Assembly (NCBI GenBank): GCA_032622095.1
Contig: CP136066.1
Coordinates: 171,863,164-171,927,163, forward strand
Length of the DNA stretch: 64,000 nt
Reading direction: 5' to 3'
Origin: Siphonodentalium dalli
Taxonomy: Eukaryota; Mollusca; Scaphopoda; Gadilida; Siphonodentaliidae
The notes below the pieces were generated by a model. That model searched no databases. It had not been told where the DNA came from and saw only the letters and a program-made list of their open reading frames with translations. Made by a program: the position numbers and the translations under genes. Numbering within the stretch: the stretch's first letter is position 1; every line of letters starts with the position of its first letter. Shown here one piece after another: positions 36,621 to 47,346 of this stretch.

Positions 36621-37435
36621 ACTATCACCACCGGTTTGTCAACATCGAACTTTCGTCCTAAGATTTATGGCATCAAATGATAAATCAAACTCTTTCTTAC
36701 CAACAGGGGAATTGACAATAATATTACAAGGGTCATCGATCGATGTTTGTAGCACTTCACGTTGTTTGTCTCTCAGAACAATAGCGCTGCTGCAGCAAAG
36801 TGTAATTTGACTAATTTCATCTAAAACCGACAATTTATTTTGAAGTTTCAAGTTTTCGCGCTGTTATTGTTGACGGTAAGTCGATTTACTGGTCATGTTT
36901 ATGGTTGCGCACAAAACAGTTCCATAGTAGCCGTCATTTCTCTGTTAATAGTGCATTATTCCAAATATTCTTTCTCAATTCTTGATTGGTGGAATCGGGG
37001 GACATGAACAAAATCCAATGTTTTGGGACATTTTACAATTCAGGCAATTCTGCTCAAAACGGGCGCAAATAAACCGACGAGGCAGAGGTGTTCCGGAGCG
37101 CGAAGCATAGCAAAGGGACGCAACTGTATGGAGCTTGCATAGCTACTTGCATCAATGTATGACTTTATGCATTCGGTCGGTCGCCAGTGAGTTAGTTTAT
37201 GCCTCTTCAGATTTTTTGGATAAATGAATGATTTCTCCAAAATAAAGCATTGGTATGTTGCTTGCAGTATACCTGGTTGTTTTTTCCTTGGGACCCAAAC
37301 ATCGTTGCATCTTTCTGAGACATGGTGCTCATAGAAAGGTAATTCACATATATGTCCATCTATTTCGATACCGGTACCTGGAAAAATTCAGAAGCGAATA
37401 TTAGTAGGTGTATTTTGGAGTGCAAACCACCATGT
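36621..37435. other. No gene recognised
   Basis: The minus-strand ORFs at 36,639-36,851 and 37,040-37,240 show no recognisable motif. They may be diverged LINE 5' sequence. Confidence 0.35.
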
Positions 37436-37605
37436 GGCTTAAAACAATATTGGGAAGCAAAATAAGTTTGAATCTAACATAATTTTAATCACTCAACTTC
37501 TTATACTAATTTCAGCATATACCATTGTCATATTTAACTTTTGGTTGACGTTGAAATTACAAATTTTATGGAATACAGCATTCGGAAAAATAAAATTCAT
37601 CAGCT
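37436..37605. repeat. Crypton-linked 3' repeat, copy 1
   Basis: About 165 bp ('aaaataagtttgaa' ... 'gttgaaattacaaattttat' + 'ggaatacag') match 43,476-43,645 at ~88%. In both places it lies downstream (minus strand) of a tyrosine-recombinase fragment, so it is probably the untranslated 3' part of that element. Confidence 0.65.
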
Positions 37606-37819
37606 GAGGTAGCTTTTGTTAATGAGACAGGAATGTCAATGTTAAATATTGATGATTGTCATAACAGACATGAATCTGTCCAAGGTTGACTGGTACAAGT
37701 TCATTGTCGCGATGCGAATTTGTGGATGCAGGCTGTACAGTTGCATCGCTTATCACATTGGCTGATATGTTTGGTTCAATGTTTGTCGCTGCCGATTCAA
37801 CACCCAGACCAGAGCAGAT

Positions 37820-38085
37820 TCAAGGATTTCGCAGCATTTTCGATTCTGAGTAGTGGATAATATCACTAATGTATTGGCTCAAACTTTGAGTGTTCTTATA
37901 TTTAATGACACTAATGCTGCTTTGTGTGTCCATACCAGCCTGATAATGATGTGTTATTGTAGATGCTCTGACATTTTGCCATGCATATAATTGTGCCAGC
38001 CCCGCTTTATTGGAAATTTTCTGAATAATAGTGGAAAGTTGTTTTTTCCCAAATGGTTCATTTCTAAACCAGTGCTCGTTAACCC
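37820..38085 (-). pseudogene. Crypton-like tyrosine recombinase, C-terminal fragment
   Basis: The minus-strand frame encodes FGKKQLSTIIQKISNKAGL followed by VRASTITHHYQAGMDTQSS and SLSQYISDII, ending with a TGA stop. This matches the C-terminal half of DUF3504/Crypton-type recombinases (pattern 'IskkAgLs..YTNHsvRatt...L..aG......SGHks..Sl..Y'). The catalytic HxxR is degraded: the histidine position reads Q before NVR. The 'GHK' motif is replaced by KYK. The final tyrosine remains. The protein is therefore dead as a recombinase. The ORF continues upstream to 38,221, but that part lies in the adjacent tandem repeat and is probably not homologous. Confidence 0.7.
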
Positions 38086-38089
38086 TTTG

Positions 38090-39345
38090 AACCCTGGCTT
38101 CACTCAGCGATCGACACCCGTGACCCTGGGCTCCCAGGCGTTTTATACGCTGTTTTAGATACAGTGTAGATGTTTGGTGCTGATAATGTTCTAAAGGCGG
38201 CATGTAATCGAAACGTATCATGTTCGTTCAAGGTAAGCCATTAGTAATTTTAAGATGGGGAGGAAGTGCCAAGTCATAACCCTTTGCTAATGGTTGGTAG
38301 TCAACTACTCAGATTATTGAAAGAAACACGCAAATGGAGGTGAAAAATTGTTATTTCACTTTAGTTAATGCACCATGTCGTGGAATAAAAGATACAAACA
38401 CTCCACTGGTAGGCCTAACGCATGTTACATATTTGACCAGAACTGTTACCCCCAATCCTGTAAAAACGTGTAGCAATGGTTACTAAGCAAACGCGTATCT
38501 GTGATTGACCATGTACTCCGATGCGTATTCTATCCTGTTTTAGACACATTTGAGAGGTTTGGGGTTAATGTACTAAAGGCAGTATGTATCCGAAACTTGA
38601 CATGGAAATAGTAAGTCACTTATCATTTTAAGATGTGTTGCCATTGTCAAATAATCACGCCTTAGTAACGGTTTCTAGGCAACTACCCAGAATAGAAAGA
38701 GCTGGACAAAGAGAGCCGAAACATTGTCATTTCCCCTCCGGTAGTGCATTATTTCGTGTCACCAAAGCGATAACTAATTTACTTACTGGAAAACGTGGCA
38801 CATATTATGCCAGTGTAACAAATCTAGCAACGGTTGCTAAACAAATACCCAGCTGATGTTGACCCTGGACTCCCAGACGTATGGAGTCCTGTTTGCGACA
38901 CTATTTAGATGTCTGATGTTTGTAATGAGTTCAATGTGGTATATATCCGAAAAGTCATATGGACGTTCGTGTTAAATCATTTCTCATAAGATAGGGATGG
39001 ATTGACAATCTACCACTCCTCAGCAACGGTTGCTATGCAAGAACCCAATATTGAAAGATATAGGCAAATAGTACTGAAACAAACACAAACATCGTTATTT
39101 CCCTACAGTTCAAGAATTATCTCGCGAACTAAAAACGTCATATAATGAAATGGTGGAGCTTGACACACATTTGGTCAGACCGGGTATACCACCTTTGGAA
39201 GAAGTGTAACAACGGTTACTAAGCACGTACCCAACTGTGATTGAATTGCAGCCATCTTTGAATCCATAGATTGAAATATGAAACAAACAACCACACGGAC
39301 AAGCATGCAAAGTAATGTAATGTGGATCCTTAACCAAGAATTCGA
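38090..39345. repeat. Long-unit tandem repeat, three ~370-390-bp copies
   Basis: Copies start near 38,110, 38,503 and 38,859 with variants of 'gaccctggactcccagacgt' + '...cctgttt.agacac'. They continue with 'aaaggcagtatgtatccgaa' and end with 'agcaacggttgctaagca' + '.a.acccag'. Identity is only ~65-75% by eye. The first copy overlaps the 5' part of the recombinase ORF. Confidence 0.6.
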
Positions 39346-39973
39346 AAATGGCGTAATTGATTTTATTAACTGATCAATATCAATTAGCAACAACATATAG
39401 ATAACTATTACCCAACGACATTAGGCCCTATACTAGCAATATGTAGTTCGATCTATTTCTTGGTATAATAATGCAGTAACCTGGTAATGTGCTTATAACA
39501 TATAGTATACATATAGTATTGTCCCGTGAATAGTTTCTTAGCTCAATGGTTGTTAAAATATACAGCTACATCATATTATGCATGTAGTTACGTTTATGAT
39601 ATTATTAACGGAGTTAAACTGTAACGCTGATTCACGGATATTAAAAAAGATCATTATGCATTGATGTGTACAGTAACTGGCTTTTCTTGTAGTTTTAATT
39701 TGCGGTAAAAATTGCCTGGTCCAATATTATAATAACTGTTCACCACACCTTATAAACCTGTCGAAGAACCCCCATACTATATACACATCAATATATAATA
39801 ACGTTATATGTTATCAATAACTGATAACACCATGTAAATGTCAAAAAGTAGACTACACACTTCATAACTGATAATGCATGCTTATAATTTCTAATCATTG
39901 TCAAGTACTATATATCATGTCCATGTATTCGTATCCATCCATTATCCAAGATTTTCAGTCCTCTTGACCGATT
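39346..39973. other. No gene recognised
   Basis: AT-rich sequence; nothing supported beyond possible flank of the piggyBac-like remnant. Confidence 0.4.
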
Positions 39974-40888
39974 TTATTTATATTCCTGATTGCATTTTAA
40001 TAGAGAAATAGAAATGTGACACATAATTGATCGCCATGCCTCGTGCCAATCACGCCAGCATGATGCACATTCACGGATACATAAATACCTTCTACAGTGA
40101 CCACACCCGAATTTAGTTTTAGTTTTTTTGCAAGGTAAGTCCTTTGTCGGTGTATCTGGATTGTTTCTCGTACATTTCTTGTATTTTAGGCGCAAACCAC
40201 ACATATATTACTGCCAGTCGCCTCTGGTGACCTCTACGGAAAATGAAGGCCCACATTTAGCATTTGTTGATCGGTATAATCTGAACGGAACTCGCGACGT
40301 TTCAGTGCAATTCGACAATCGGAAACTAATTCTATGATGATTTCGTTTAGAAATATCTGGAAATTTCTGCATATTTTGACTGGAAGCTTATGTGGACTAA
40401 AACATCTAATCAAAATATAGCTGAATATTATTAATATTACCACTTGCCTGAATGAAGAACTTTACAAACAGCCGACGAGGCCACCGATAGTGATGACGGG
40501 TTTTGTTTAGATGAGCCACTTGATCGTTCTTGTCACATCCTCCCATGAATTTGTTGTAGTCAATGACTTGTTGTGGACATGATACCTCATCACTGGTTAG
40601 TTTGTCTATTTTTAGCGATTTTGATCGTTCACTAACTCGTACAAACTTTGACCGATATTCGGTATATGAGTCAGGATAACCTCTAGATGGGAGCTTTCGA
40701 ATTTGAATTATTTTCGACGAAAGACGGCTGCCATCATGGATTTTACTCTTTGTATGACTAAGTCCTTTAGTGCACCTCACTGTCACGTTTCTCATCCAAT
40801 CGTCACTAAACTTCATATGGATCTCCAGGGTGACCTCTAGATGGAGTCTCCCTGTTTCCCCAAAATTTGTTTTGAAAAACATGGGCAC
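39974..40888 (-). pseudogene. Decayed piggyBac-like (PGBD) transposase
   Basis: Three minus-strand pieces form one protein. 40,888-40,406 contains CPQQVIDYNKFMGGCDKNDQ and HHYRWPRRLFVKFFIQASGN, the diagnostic 'P..v.dYN..MgGvD..Dq....Rr..rWw.rlF' block near the end of the DDE domain, with the last aspartate present. 40,443-40,234, in another frame, contains the following helices and VGLHFP (family 'GRHfP'). 40,204-39,974 carries the cysteine-rich C-terminal zinc-binding domain (KTKFGCGHCRRYLCIRECAS, then CWRDWH). The frames do not connect and the N-terminal domain with the first catalytic aspartates is absent. It is an inactive remnant. Relatives could have mobilised the TTAA-flanked elements in this window (inference). 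Confidence 0.8.
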
Positions 40889-40944
40889 CAGCAGCCATCT
40901 TGGATTTCAAATATGAAATACAACCCATCGATTCAATTATTTAT

Positions 40945-41086
40945 AGTGATATAGGGGGTAGCAGGAAGACAGCCCGATAGGGCTAGGCTAACCCCCAACA
41001 ATATACAACATTACCTTTTATGTGTTACTTCCATTGTATTATTCATGTGTATATTGTAAATAAATTATCCTATCCTATCCTATATG
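40945..41086 (+). mobile_element. 3' tail of a second LINE
   Basis: 'gcccgatagggctaggctaa' + 'ccccc' is followed by 'tgtatattgtaaataaatta' and a (tcctatcctatcctat) terminus. A short 3'-untranslated fragment ending in a pentanucleotide microsatellite is the typical product of 5'-truncated LINE insertion. Orientation plus. No coding part remains. Confidence 0.6.
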
Positions 41087-41439
41087 AATCCATCAGCACA
41101 CCCTGCATCCCACATTTATTGGAGAACTGTTTTGAAACTTTACAGGCTTGTCCAGGATCAGCTGTAGATGGCAGTTATCAAATATGGACGATTTTCTTTA
41201 TAGAACCGGAAATGAATGGGGAAAGAATTGAAAACAAATTACCAACGCATGAAAGCTGTTGATTTGTCTATAAATCTCAAATACAGTGGCAGAGAACCAG
41301 GTAAGCACATATATAGGGAATTCCTAACTACTATTTTAACAACGTCTCGGCCAATTGTTGTAAATTATTGTGCAAAATGAAGCGAAAGGAAATGAATTTT
41401 TTGGTTTTCAATAGGCCTAGCTAATATTGAAATTAAAAC

Positions 41440-41575
41440 ATAGCTTTGTTTCTTGGAATCGCAGAAGTTCTTCCTTCACTACTACTTTCAGGTTCTTCTG
41501 ATTTTTCTTTGGTTCGAACCGACTCGAAAATGACGCAAAAACAATTCAACTGACGATTTCAAATTGTAACGTTTG
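41440..41575 (-). pseudogene. Homologue of the 3' part of the 50.8-kb small gene (inverted copy)
   Basis: The minus strand reads FESVRTKEKSEEPESSSEG and then ...RNKAMF plus a stop. This aligns with VGNQRQEAERTEETTTTSE and ...RNRGMF-stop at 51,011-51,090. The two copies share the serine/threonine- and glutamate-rich stretch and the terminal RN-x-x-MF. The matching 5' part lies 1.3 kb upstream (minus strand) at 42,865-43,065. Confidence 0.55.
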
Positions 41576-42862
41576 TAGGGTATGTCTTTAAACTTAATGT
41601 TTCCCCACTAAACGTCAATGACTATCCTTTAATCTGGGGATCTTATCTTGGTCTCTGACTCAGTCCGAACCAAGATGTATATTAAATGTAGCTCTTTCTT
41701 TAGTTCAGATCCGTATCATTGGTTTTCTTGTTACCTTTTAGATTTATCAAGATTCAGTATGTTTAAAGGTACGGTTGGCCTTGGCGGTGGGTATTCTGTG
41801 AAAATATTTCCACCCGTCAAAAACCGCCACAAACAGAAAGAACAACAAAATGTAGATAGACTTTGTCCGTATACAAATAAGAAATATCGCATAAACAGTA
41901 TGTTATTGTCATATATTTGACCATTGTTATGTAAACAAAAGCATAAAAAGTAACTTTTCTGGTGTTTGTTTATATTATGATGGTAAACATAAAGAGCGTT
42001 CTTTGTTGGTGAATTCCTGATATGGAACGAATAAAGAGCGTTTATGCCATTTGTGTGTGATTAGCCAGCAGCATTGTGCTGTCTTCTGTAACACAATCAG
42101 GCACTTGCTTAGGTAAAATATAGTAAATCTTTATGATAGCATGCTGTTTACGCGATGGTCATGGTATATATGAACGAAACTGTATGCGTTTTAATGTTTT
42201 TCTGTTTACGGTGATTGGAACAAATATGAATATTTTCGACAACTAAGGCCTCACGTGCCTTTAACTTTAGCCGTTGCTTTGCGATGCTGTAGGTCTATTT
42301 CTGTTTATCACTGTTAACCTCACGACCGTTGGAGACTGACTGATCACGAGATTGTGTTGCTTTTTCTTTTATACAAAAGCAACCCTTTCCCATGATGTAT
42401 CGCGAAACCAACCCCTTAAAACCTAAATCCGACCCGGTGCATAGATACCGTGGACGCTGCGCCTTAGCAACCGCGTGCACAAACACACCGGAAGTACGGC
42501 ATAACGAGCATAACAAAAACATTGGATGAAATGAACGAAAGTACGAGCGCGAATATTGTTGAATAGTGAACGAAATAATGTGATTTACGGAGTGACATGT
42601 AATAAATATGTGAGAATACGACTTAATATTGAAGTTTAGATAATTATGACAGATTGACGAGTATTATACATGAAGTTTGTGGCGGTGAATGAAATAAACA
42701 TTGATACGATATTTTGTACATGAACGAAGGTAGCGGCGTATTTACGGTGCAAAGAAGGAAATTTAATTATAGTTAATATTATTAATAACCTTTAGTAAAG
42801 GAAATAGGTTAGGAAGATATAAATTGCAAAACATTTAACTCAACACCGTAGTAATGCTACAA
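41576..42862. repeat. Segment R, copy 1 (carries a family B element)
   Basis: It matches 46,395-47,265 over ~800 bp outside the inserted element. It starts at 'gggtatgtcttt' and runs through 'gcaaccctttcccatgatg', 'gtgatttacggagtgacatg' and 'gtagcggcgtatttacggtg' to 'caccgtagtaatgctac'. The family B element at 41,767-42,260 is absent from the second copy, giving an empty-site comparison. Confidence 0.75.
41767..42260. mobile_element. TTAA-flanked element, family B (494 bp)
   Basis: TTAA lies on both sides (41,763-41,766 and 42,261-42,264). The ends, AGGTACGGTTGGCCTT and (inverted) AGGCACGTGAGGCCTT, match in length and order those of the copy at 44,694-45,186, at ~95% by eye. It is non-coding; the ORF at 41,648 only crosses its left part. 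Confidence 0.9.
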
Positions 42863-42864
42863 AA

Positions 42865-43065
42865 TGTTGAATTTCTGAGAAAATATTTTATCCGTTCAAG
42901 ATTGTCCAGACACTTCCTAATCCTTTTGCATCCTGCCAACTTCAGGAACGTCTTGTGAACCATTCTGGTCAGCACCATTCGTCAATTTCGTTCTGATTTA
43001 CGAATTACGCGGCTAATTGATGACAAAACGTCAACATCATTGTTCAACGACATGATTGTTGTACA
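42865..43065 (-). pseudogene. Inverted, broken copy of the signal-peptide/coiled-coil gene
   Basis: The minus strand aligns with 50,763-50,955. It shares 'atgatgttga', 'tttagccgcgt'-like sequence, 'gaagttg..agcatg' and 'aatcttgaacggataaaata' (vs 'aatcttgaccgcataaaacg'). In the frame that gives a signal peptide at 50,779 this copy has a TAA after about ten codons and further frame changes. About 150 bp of upstream sequence is also conserved ('aggttatgccaatagttatg' mirrored by 'cataaactattggcatgacc'), up to the attgcgcttaagcgcaat palindromes. Confidence 0.6.
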
Positions 43066-43169
43066 CAGTTGAGCACTAGGCTAATTAATTCAGGTTAAAA
43101 TTAGCCCCATGTTCCTCTTGTGTTGCTAGGTGATACACCAGGTTATGCCAATAGTTATGGGTATGTTAA

Positions 43170-43262
43170 ATAGTACTTTGAATTGTGCTTTAGCGCAATT
43201 CATTACGCTTAAGCATAAAGGACTTATGTATTTGTGGTATTTGCACTTATGTGTAAGCGCAA
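43170..43262. repeat. ATTGCGCTTAAGCGCAAT-type palindromes
   Basis: Three diverged copies: 'attgtgctttagcgcaattc', 'attacgcttaagcata' and 'acttatgtgtaagcgcaatt'. They sit directly upstream (minus strand) of the broken small-gene copy, mirroring the arrangement at 50.59-50.63 kb. Confidence 0.6.
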
Positions 43263-43475
43263 TTCATTATTAAATGTGATTAATGTGGCCTCCTATAATG
43301 ATTAACATAACATGATTCTGGAGGGCGTTATTGTGTATTAACGTCCCGACAAATTAATGATTAACACCCTGATAGCTTATTGGAGGCCAGAGACGATGTA
43401 TTGAAGGGTCGCTAATACACCACAATGGCCGCCGTCATGCTATTACTAATTGTCCCACTTGTCCTGTTGAAACAT

Positions 43476-43645
43476 GTGGGGGATATCTTAAACAATATTG
43501 GGAAACAAAGCAAAATAAGTTTGAAACAAACATAATTTTAATCATTCAACTTCTACTAATTTCAGCATATGCCATTGTCATAATTCACTTTTGGTAGATG
43601 TTGAAATTACAAATTTTATGGAATACAACATTTGGAAAGAGAATG
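43476..43645. repeat. Crypton-linked 3' repeat, copy 2
   Basis: It matches 37,436-37,605 (see there). Here it abuts the N-terminal part of the recombinase, so the element copy is internally deleted. Confidence 0.6.
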
Positions 43646-43890
43646 CCCCCCTCCGCTTGTGTTTTGGTTTTGAGTTATTTGATTTGAAGATCTTTCATCA
43701 TGCTGAAAACTTGTTATCAGATGAGTAAATTCCTTGTCCTTAATAATATTGAAAGGCCGGTTTAGCGGCACCTGGGATATGTCTGCAATGCTGCTCTGGT
43801 TCCTTTCAAACTGCTGGGTGTCAACGATGTGCCATCTTTGTTTGATTTCACATCGGCATAGAATTTTCTGCTGCTGACATGGTTAGAAAA
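43646..43890 (-). pseudogene. Crypton-like tyrosine recombinase, N-terminal fragment
   Basis: The minus strand encodes FYADVKSNKDGTSLTPSSLK followed by GTRAALQ, the characteristic 'FYaevr..dG..ltpssL..iraaIqryl' start of the DUF3504-type recombinase domain. After a frame change comes FNIIKDKEFTHLITSFQH, matching the '..ii.d.eF..a...l.a' helix. At least one frameshift is present. Together with the C-terminal fragment at 37.8 kb, it shows two separately deleted copies of one element family. Confidence 0.65.
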
Positions 43891-44685
43891 TCACAATGTT
43901 TCTATTCTCCAGCCAATTAATGAATTTCTTTAACCCCCCCCCCCCAGCTTGTAGATATATTAGTATTCGCTGATTGTTAGCTTTCTTTTAGCATGTTTAG
44001 TTCAAAATCGTCTAACTCGATGCCTTGCGACGTTTTGATTTGTTAATGTAATCGTCTGTTTGTTGCCAAACAAGAGGTCACATAACCGATCACCTGAATG
44101 CCATGAAATATATCACTTAAATATTTATATCATCCATAGTGACTCACATGATGAAATGCCGTTGGATGGCGTATGTACCCTTTTTCCTGCAACGCACAAT
44201 ACTGTCACAATTAGTTACGGGTTTGGCAATGATTCTCATGCACTGGACTATAAATTGAATAAGTTGTTTGTTCAGGTTCACACTAGTTCTATAATGTGGC
44301 CACGAAAACTAGCCGAGTCGCGATACATGAATCGTTACAAACACATTATGTATATAACACATTTATCTACCATTGGTGTGGCAGAATCCACCGCACAAAA
44401 TACATTTTATGAGTTTCTTAAATGCCAAATGTATTGGATTTGTGTCTGACCATTAGCTTTCTTGAGTAAATTCTCCCAACCTGCAAAGGTATCAGTGTAA
44501 CGTGATTAGCTCGCTTTGCTAAATTATCCCAACCTGCAAGTTCACGCGAATATGCCAACCGGAAATTGAATTCAATGGACAAAAAATCTCTTGCACCTGA
44601 ATATTTTATATAATTTATAATAAATACATATTAGTTACTTTGTGATATGTTATACCATAATACCCATGATGTTAGGCAATCAAAT
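43891..44685. other. No gene recognised
   Basis: The plus-strand 129-codon ORF at 44,060-44,449 has no recognisable motif or splice context and is not called. A C9 run lies at ~43,937. Confidence 0.35.
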
Positions 44686-44693
44686 AATGTTAA

Positions 44694-45186
44694 AGGTACG
44701 GTTGGCCTTGGCGGTGGGTATCCTGTGCAAATATTTCCACCCGTCAAAACCGCCACAAACAGAAAGAACATCAAAATGTAGATAGACTTTGTCCGTATAC
44801 AAAAAAGAAATATCGCATAAACAGTATGTTATTGTCAAATGTTTGACCACTGTTATGTAAACAAAAGCATAAAAAGTTACTTTTCTGGTGTTTGTTTATA
44901 TTATGATGGTAAACATAAAGAGCGTTCTTTGTTTGTGAATTCCTTATATGGAACTAATAAAGAGCGTTTATGCCATTTGTGTGTGATTAGCCAGTAGCAT
45001 TGTGCTGTCTTCTGTAACACAATCAGGCTCTTGCTTAGGTAAAATATAGTAGGTCTTTATGATAACATGCTGTTTACGTGATGGTGATGGTATATATGAA
45101 CGAAACTGTATGCGTTTTAATGTTTTTCTGTTTACGGTGATTAGAACAAATATGAATATTTTCGACAACTAAGGCCTCACGTGCCT
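44694..45186. mobile_element. TTAA-flanked element, family B (493 bp)
   Basis: TTAA direct repeats at 44,690-44,693 and 45,187-45,190. The termini AGGTACGGTTGGCC and GGCCTCACGTGCCT are inverted repeats. It is same-orientation and same-length as the copy at 41,767-42,260. Non-coding. Confidence 0.9.
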
Positions 45187-45190
45187 TTAA

Positions 45191-46020
45191 AACCTAGGAA
45201 CTATTTGTTTATAGTACGCAAGAAAATACGTTGGAATGTCGTTTCGTTTTTCACGCGATTGATGTGACGTCCGTTCATTTATGATTTTGAACGAGTCAAT
45301 GACGCCACGAGCGCCTTGTATCGCAGCGATACAGATGTTTTTATCGCCAAATTTATCAGGGAATTTCATAGGAAATGGTAGATAAATCTTACTATTGTAA
45401 AAAAAGAATTCCATGCTGTTTGCTTATAATATAATCACATGTCTATTCTCTCATTTTCCTCGATTGTGATTGGACAATTCCTAACAACGCCTTAGTTTCT
45501 TGTATTTCTCAATAAAGATGTAAGTGGCCGAGTCACCGGCGTAGAAATTCGAGAAGGGTTAAACATATATAATTTTTAAATATAAAAGATGCCAAACAAT
45601 AATTTATCTCCAATGTTTTTTACAAATAACATGGCTGTGGTGATAACTTACTTGTAACAATTAGATGGTTAACAGCTAACTCCGAATCGGCAGATAATTA
45701 TGTCATTGGAAACCGAGAAGTATCGCAACTCACTAAATATTGATCTGAAAATACATGATGTGGTCAGAATTCAGAGAGCTAATTCATTCCATCAATGGCA
45801 ATACAAAAAAATGCATGTAACCTACGTGACATCTTATTCTCGGTACATCATCTGAATACACTAATTGTATAATGATTATATATATTTTGTTATATCAGTC
45901 AGCTTTTTGGATCACTGCTGAATCATTTTGACCTACATACACATTCATGTCATTTTTTCCAGTGTTTTCATGTTGACTAATAACAGAAGGACACATGAAA
46001 TCAAACATCAAGATCCTACT
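45191..46020. other. No gene recognised
   Basis: A minus-strand 75-codon ORF (45,187-45,414) is open but has no recognisable motif. The rest is AT-rich with no supported feature. Confidence 0.35.
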
Positions 46021-46023
46021 TAC

Positions 46024-46225
46024 AACTTCCCGCTGCACCACCAGCCGATGTTCAATATTCAGAACACCATCGCGCGTGGAAGAGGACAACTCAAGTTCTA
46101 GATTTTCCAGATTTTCTTCAGGGGTATCTCGAACGTTGGACATTGCCTCAATTTTTCTATTCAATAGGTTAAGCTCTTGCTTAATTTCTTCCATAGATGT
46201 TAGCAATCTTCGTTCAACAGCCGTA
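46024..46225 (-). pseudogene. Paralogue of the DUF4806-gene coiled-coil exon
   Basis: The minus strand encodes AVERRLLTSMEEIKQELNLL, a coiled coil, then SSTRDGVLNIEHRL...REV up to a perfect GTAAGT donor. It aligns with AVDRRVLTLLVELKSQVDTL ... VSTRDALVQFESRL ... at 23,155-23,366, so the two exons are paralogous. At the 5' border the expected acceptor reads ...ttttacg instead of ...cag, so the canonical AG is missing. No matching downstream DUF4806 exon was found below 46 kb. It is probably a relic, unless a non-canonical or alternative first exon is used. Confidence 0.6.
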
Positions 46226-46394
46226 AAACAGAAAATGTTTTATTAATTAAATCATTTCCAATATACATCTATAGGTTATCGGGCTGACGGTCATAAAATT
46301 GCTAAATTAAGGGCCGTAACTCAAGTAAAATAATCAGAAAACCTTGTTTTTGAACTCGGTCGAGAAAATGTAAAAGGTTGACATATGAAATACG

Positions 46395-47265
46395 AATGTG
46401 GGGTATGTCTTTTTAGGTAGCGTAGTTTCCCCACTGGCATTCGTTTATGACAAACAATTTGTATAAGATCTGATAAATTATATTCTTTGCCTTGGGTTGA
46501 TAGCCAAAGCCTTCATAAATGATATGTTTACACTAATACAGTTATCTATGGAATAATGGTGATTTAAATTCTGGAATAGCTATGCACTGGGTTGGATCCA
46601 CTGGATTATTCACTGCTTGAAGTTTAACCATGATGATGTAATAATTATAGTTCCGTATCATGGGTTTCTCTGGTTACATGTACCTTTTACTTTAGTCTAG
46701 ATTCAGCAATTTCCCCGTTGATGACCGTCTATCAATTCAAATGACTCACTCTCAAAACTGTTGGTAACTGACTGACCACGAGATCGGGTTGCTTCTGCTT
46801 TTATACCAAAGCAACCCTTTCCCATGATGCATCGCGAAAAGCAACCCCATAAAAGCCCAACGCGAAATCCAACCCGGTGCATAGCTACCGTGTATGCGGT
46901 GCCTTAGAAACCGCGTACAGGTACGAACGCGAATAGTGTTGAATAGTGACCGAAATAATGTGATTTACGGAGTGACATGTAATAAATATGTGAGAGTATG
47001 ACTTTAGATTGAAGTTTGGATAATTATGACCGATTGATGAGTATTATAAATGAAGTTTGTGACGTCAAATAAAGTGAACATTGATATGATATTGTGTACA
47101 TGAACGAAGGTAGCGGCGTATTTACGGTGCAAAGAAGGAAACTTAATTAAAGCTAGAATAGTTAATATTAATATATTTTAGTGAAGGAAATAGTTTAGGA
47201 ATATATATAAGTTTGTAAAACAATTAACTCCACACCGTAGCAACGCTACACCACCCCCCTCCTGG
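46395..47265. repeat. Segment R, copy 2 (no family B element)
   Basis: It matches 41,576-42,862. It begins 'gtggggtatgtctttttagg' and ends 'caccgtagcaacgctacacc'. The site occupied by a family B element in copy 1 is empty here ('accttttactttagtctag'). The first ~43 bp recur once more at 48,855-48,897, on the other side of the unrecognised ORF block. Confidence 0.7.
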
Positions 47266-47346
47266 AGAAAGAAAAAGGTCCACCGTGACCCTCCTAAATG
47301 ACAATTTCCTCTCTTGTTTCATACTTTCTTATTGTCCAAGTCTCCA

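Noticed and set aside
41125-41262. Possible exon after 'ctttacag' encoding CPGSAVDGSYQIWTIFF
   Set aside because: Vaguely like fibrinogen-type sequence, but too short, with no donor of good quality and adjacent to a LINE tail.
44060-44449. 129-codon ORF
   Set aside because: No recognisable domain and no supporting splice signals; lies between transposon fragments.
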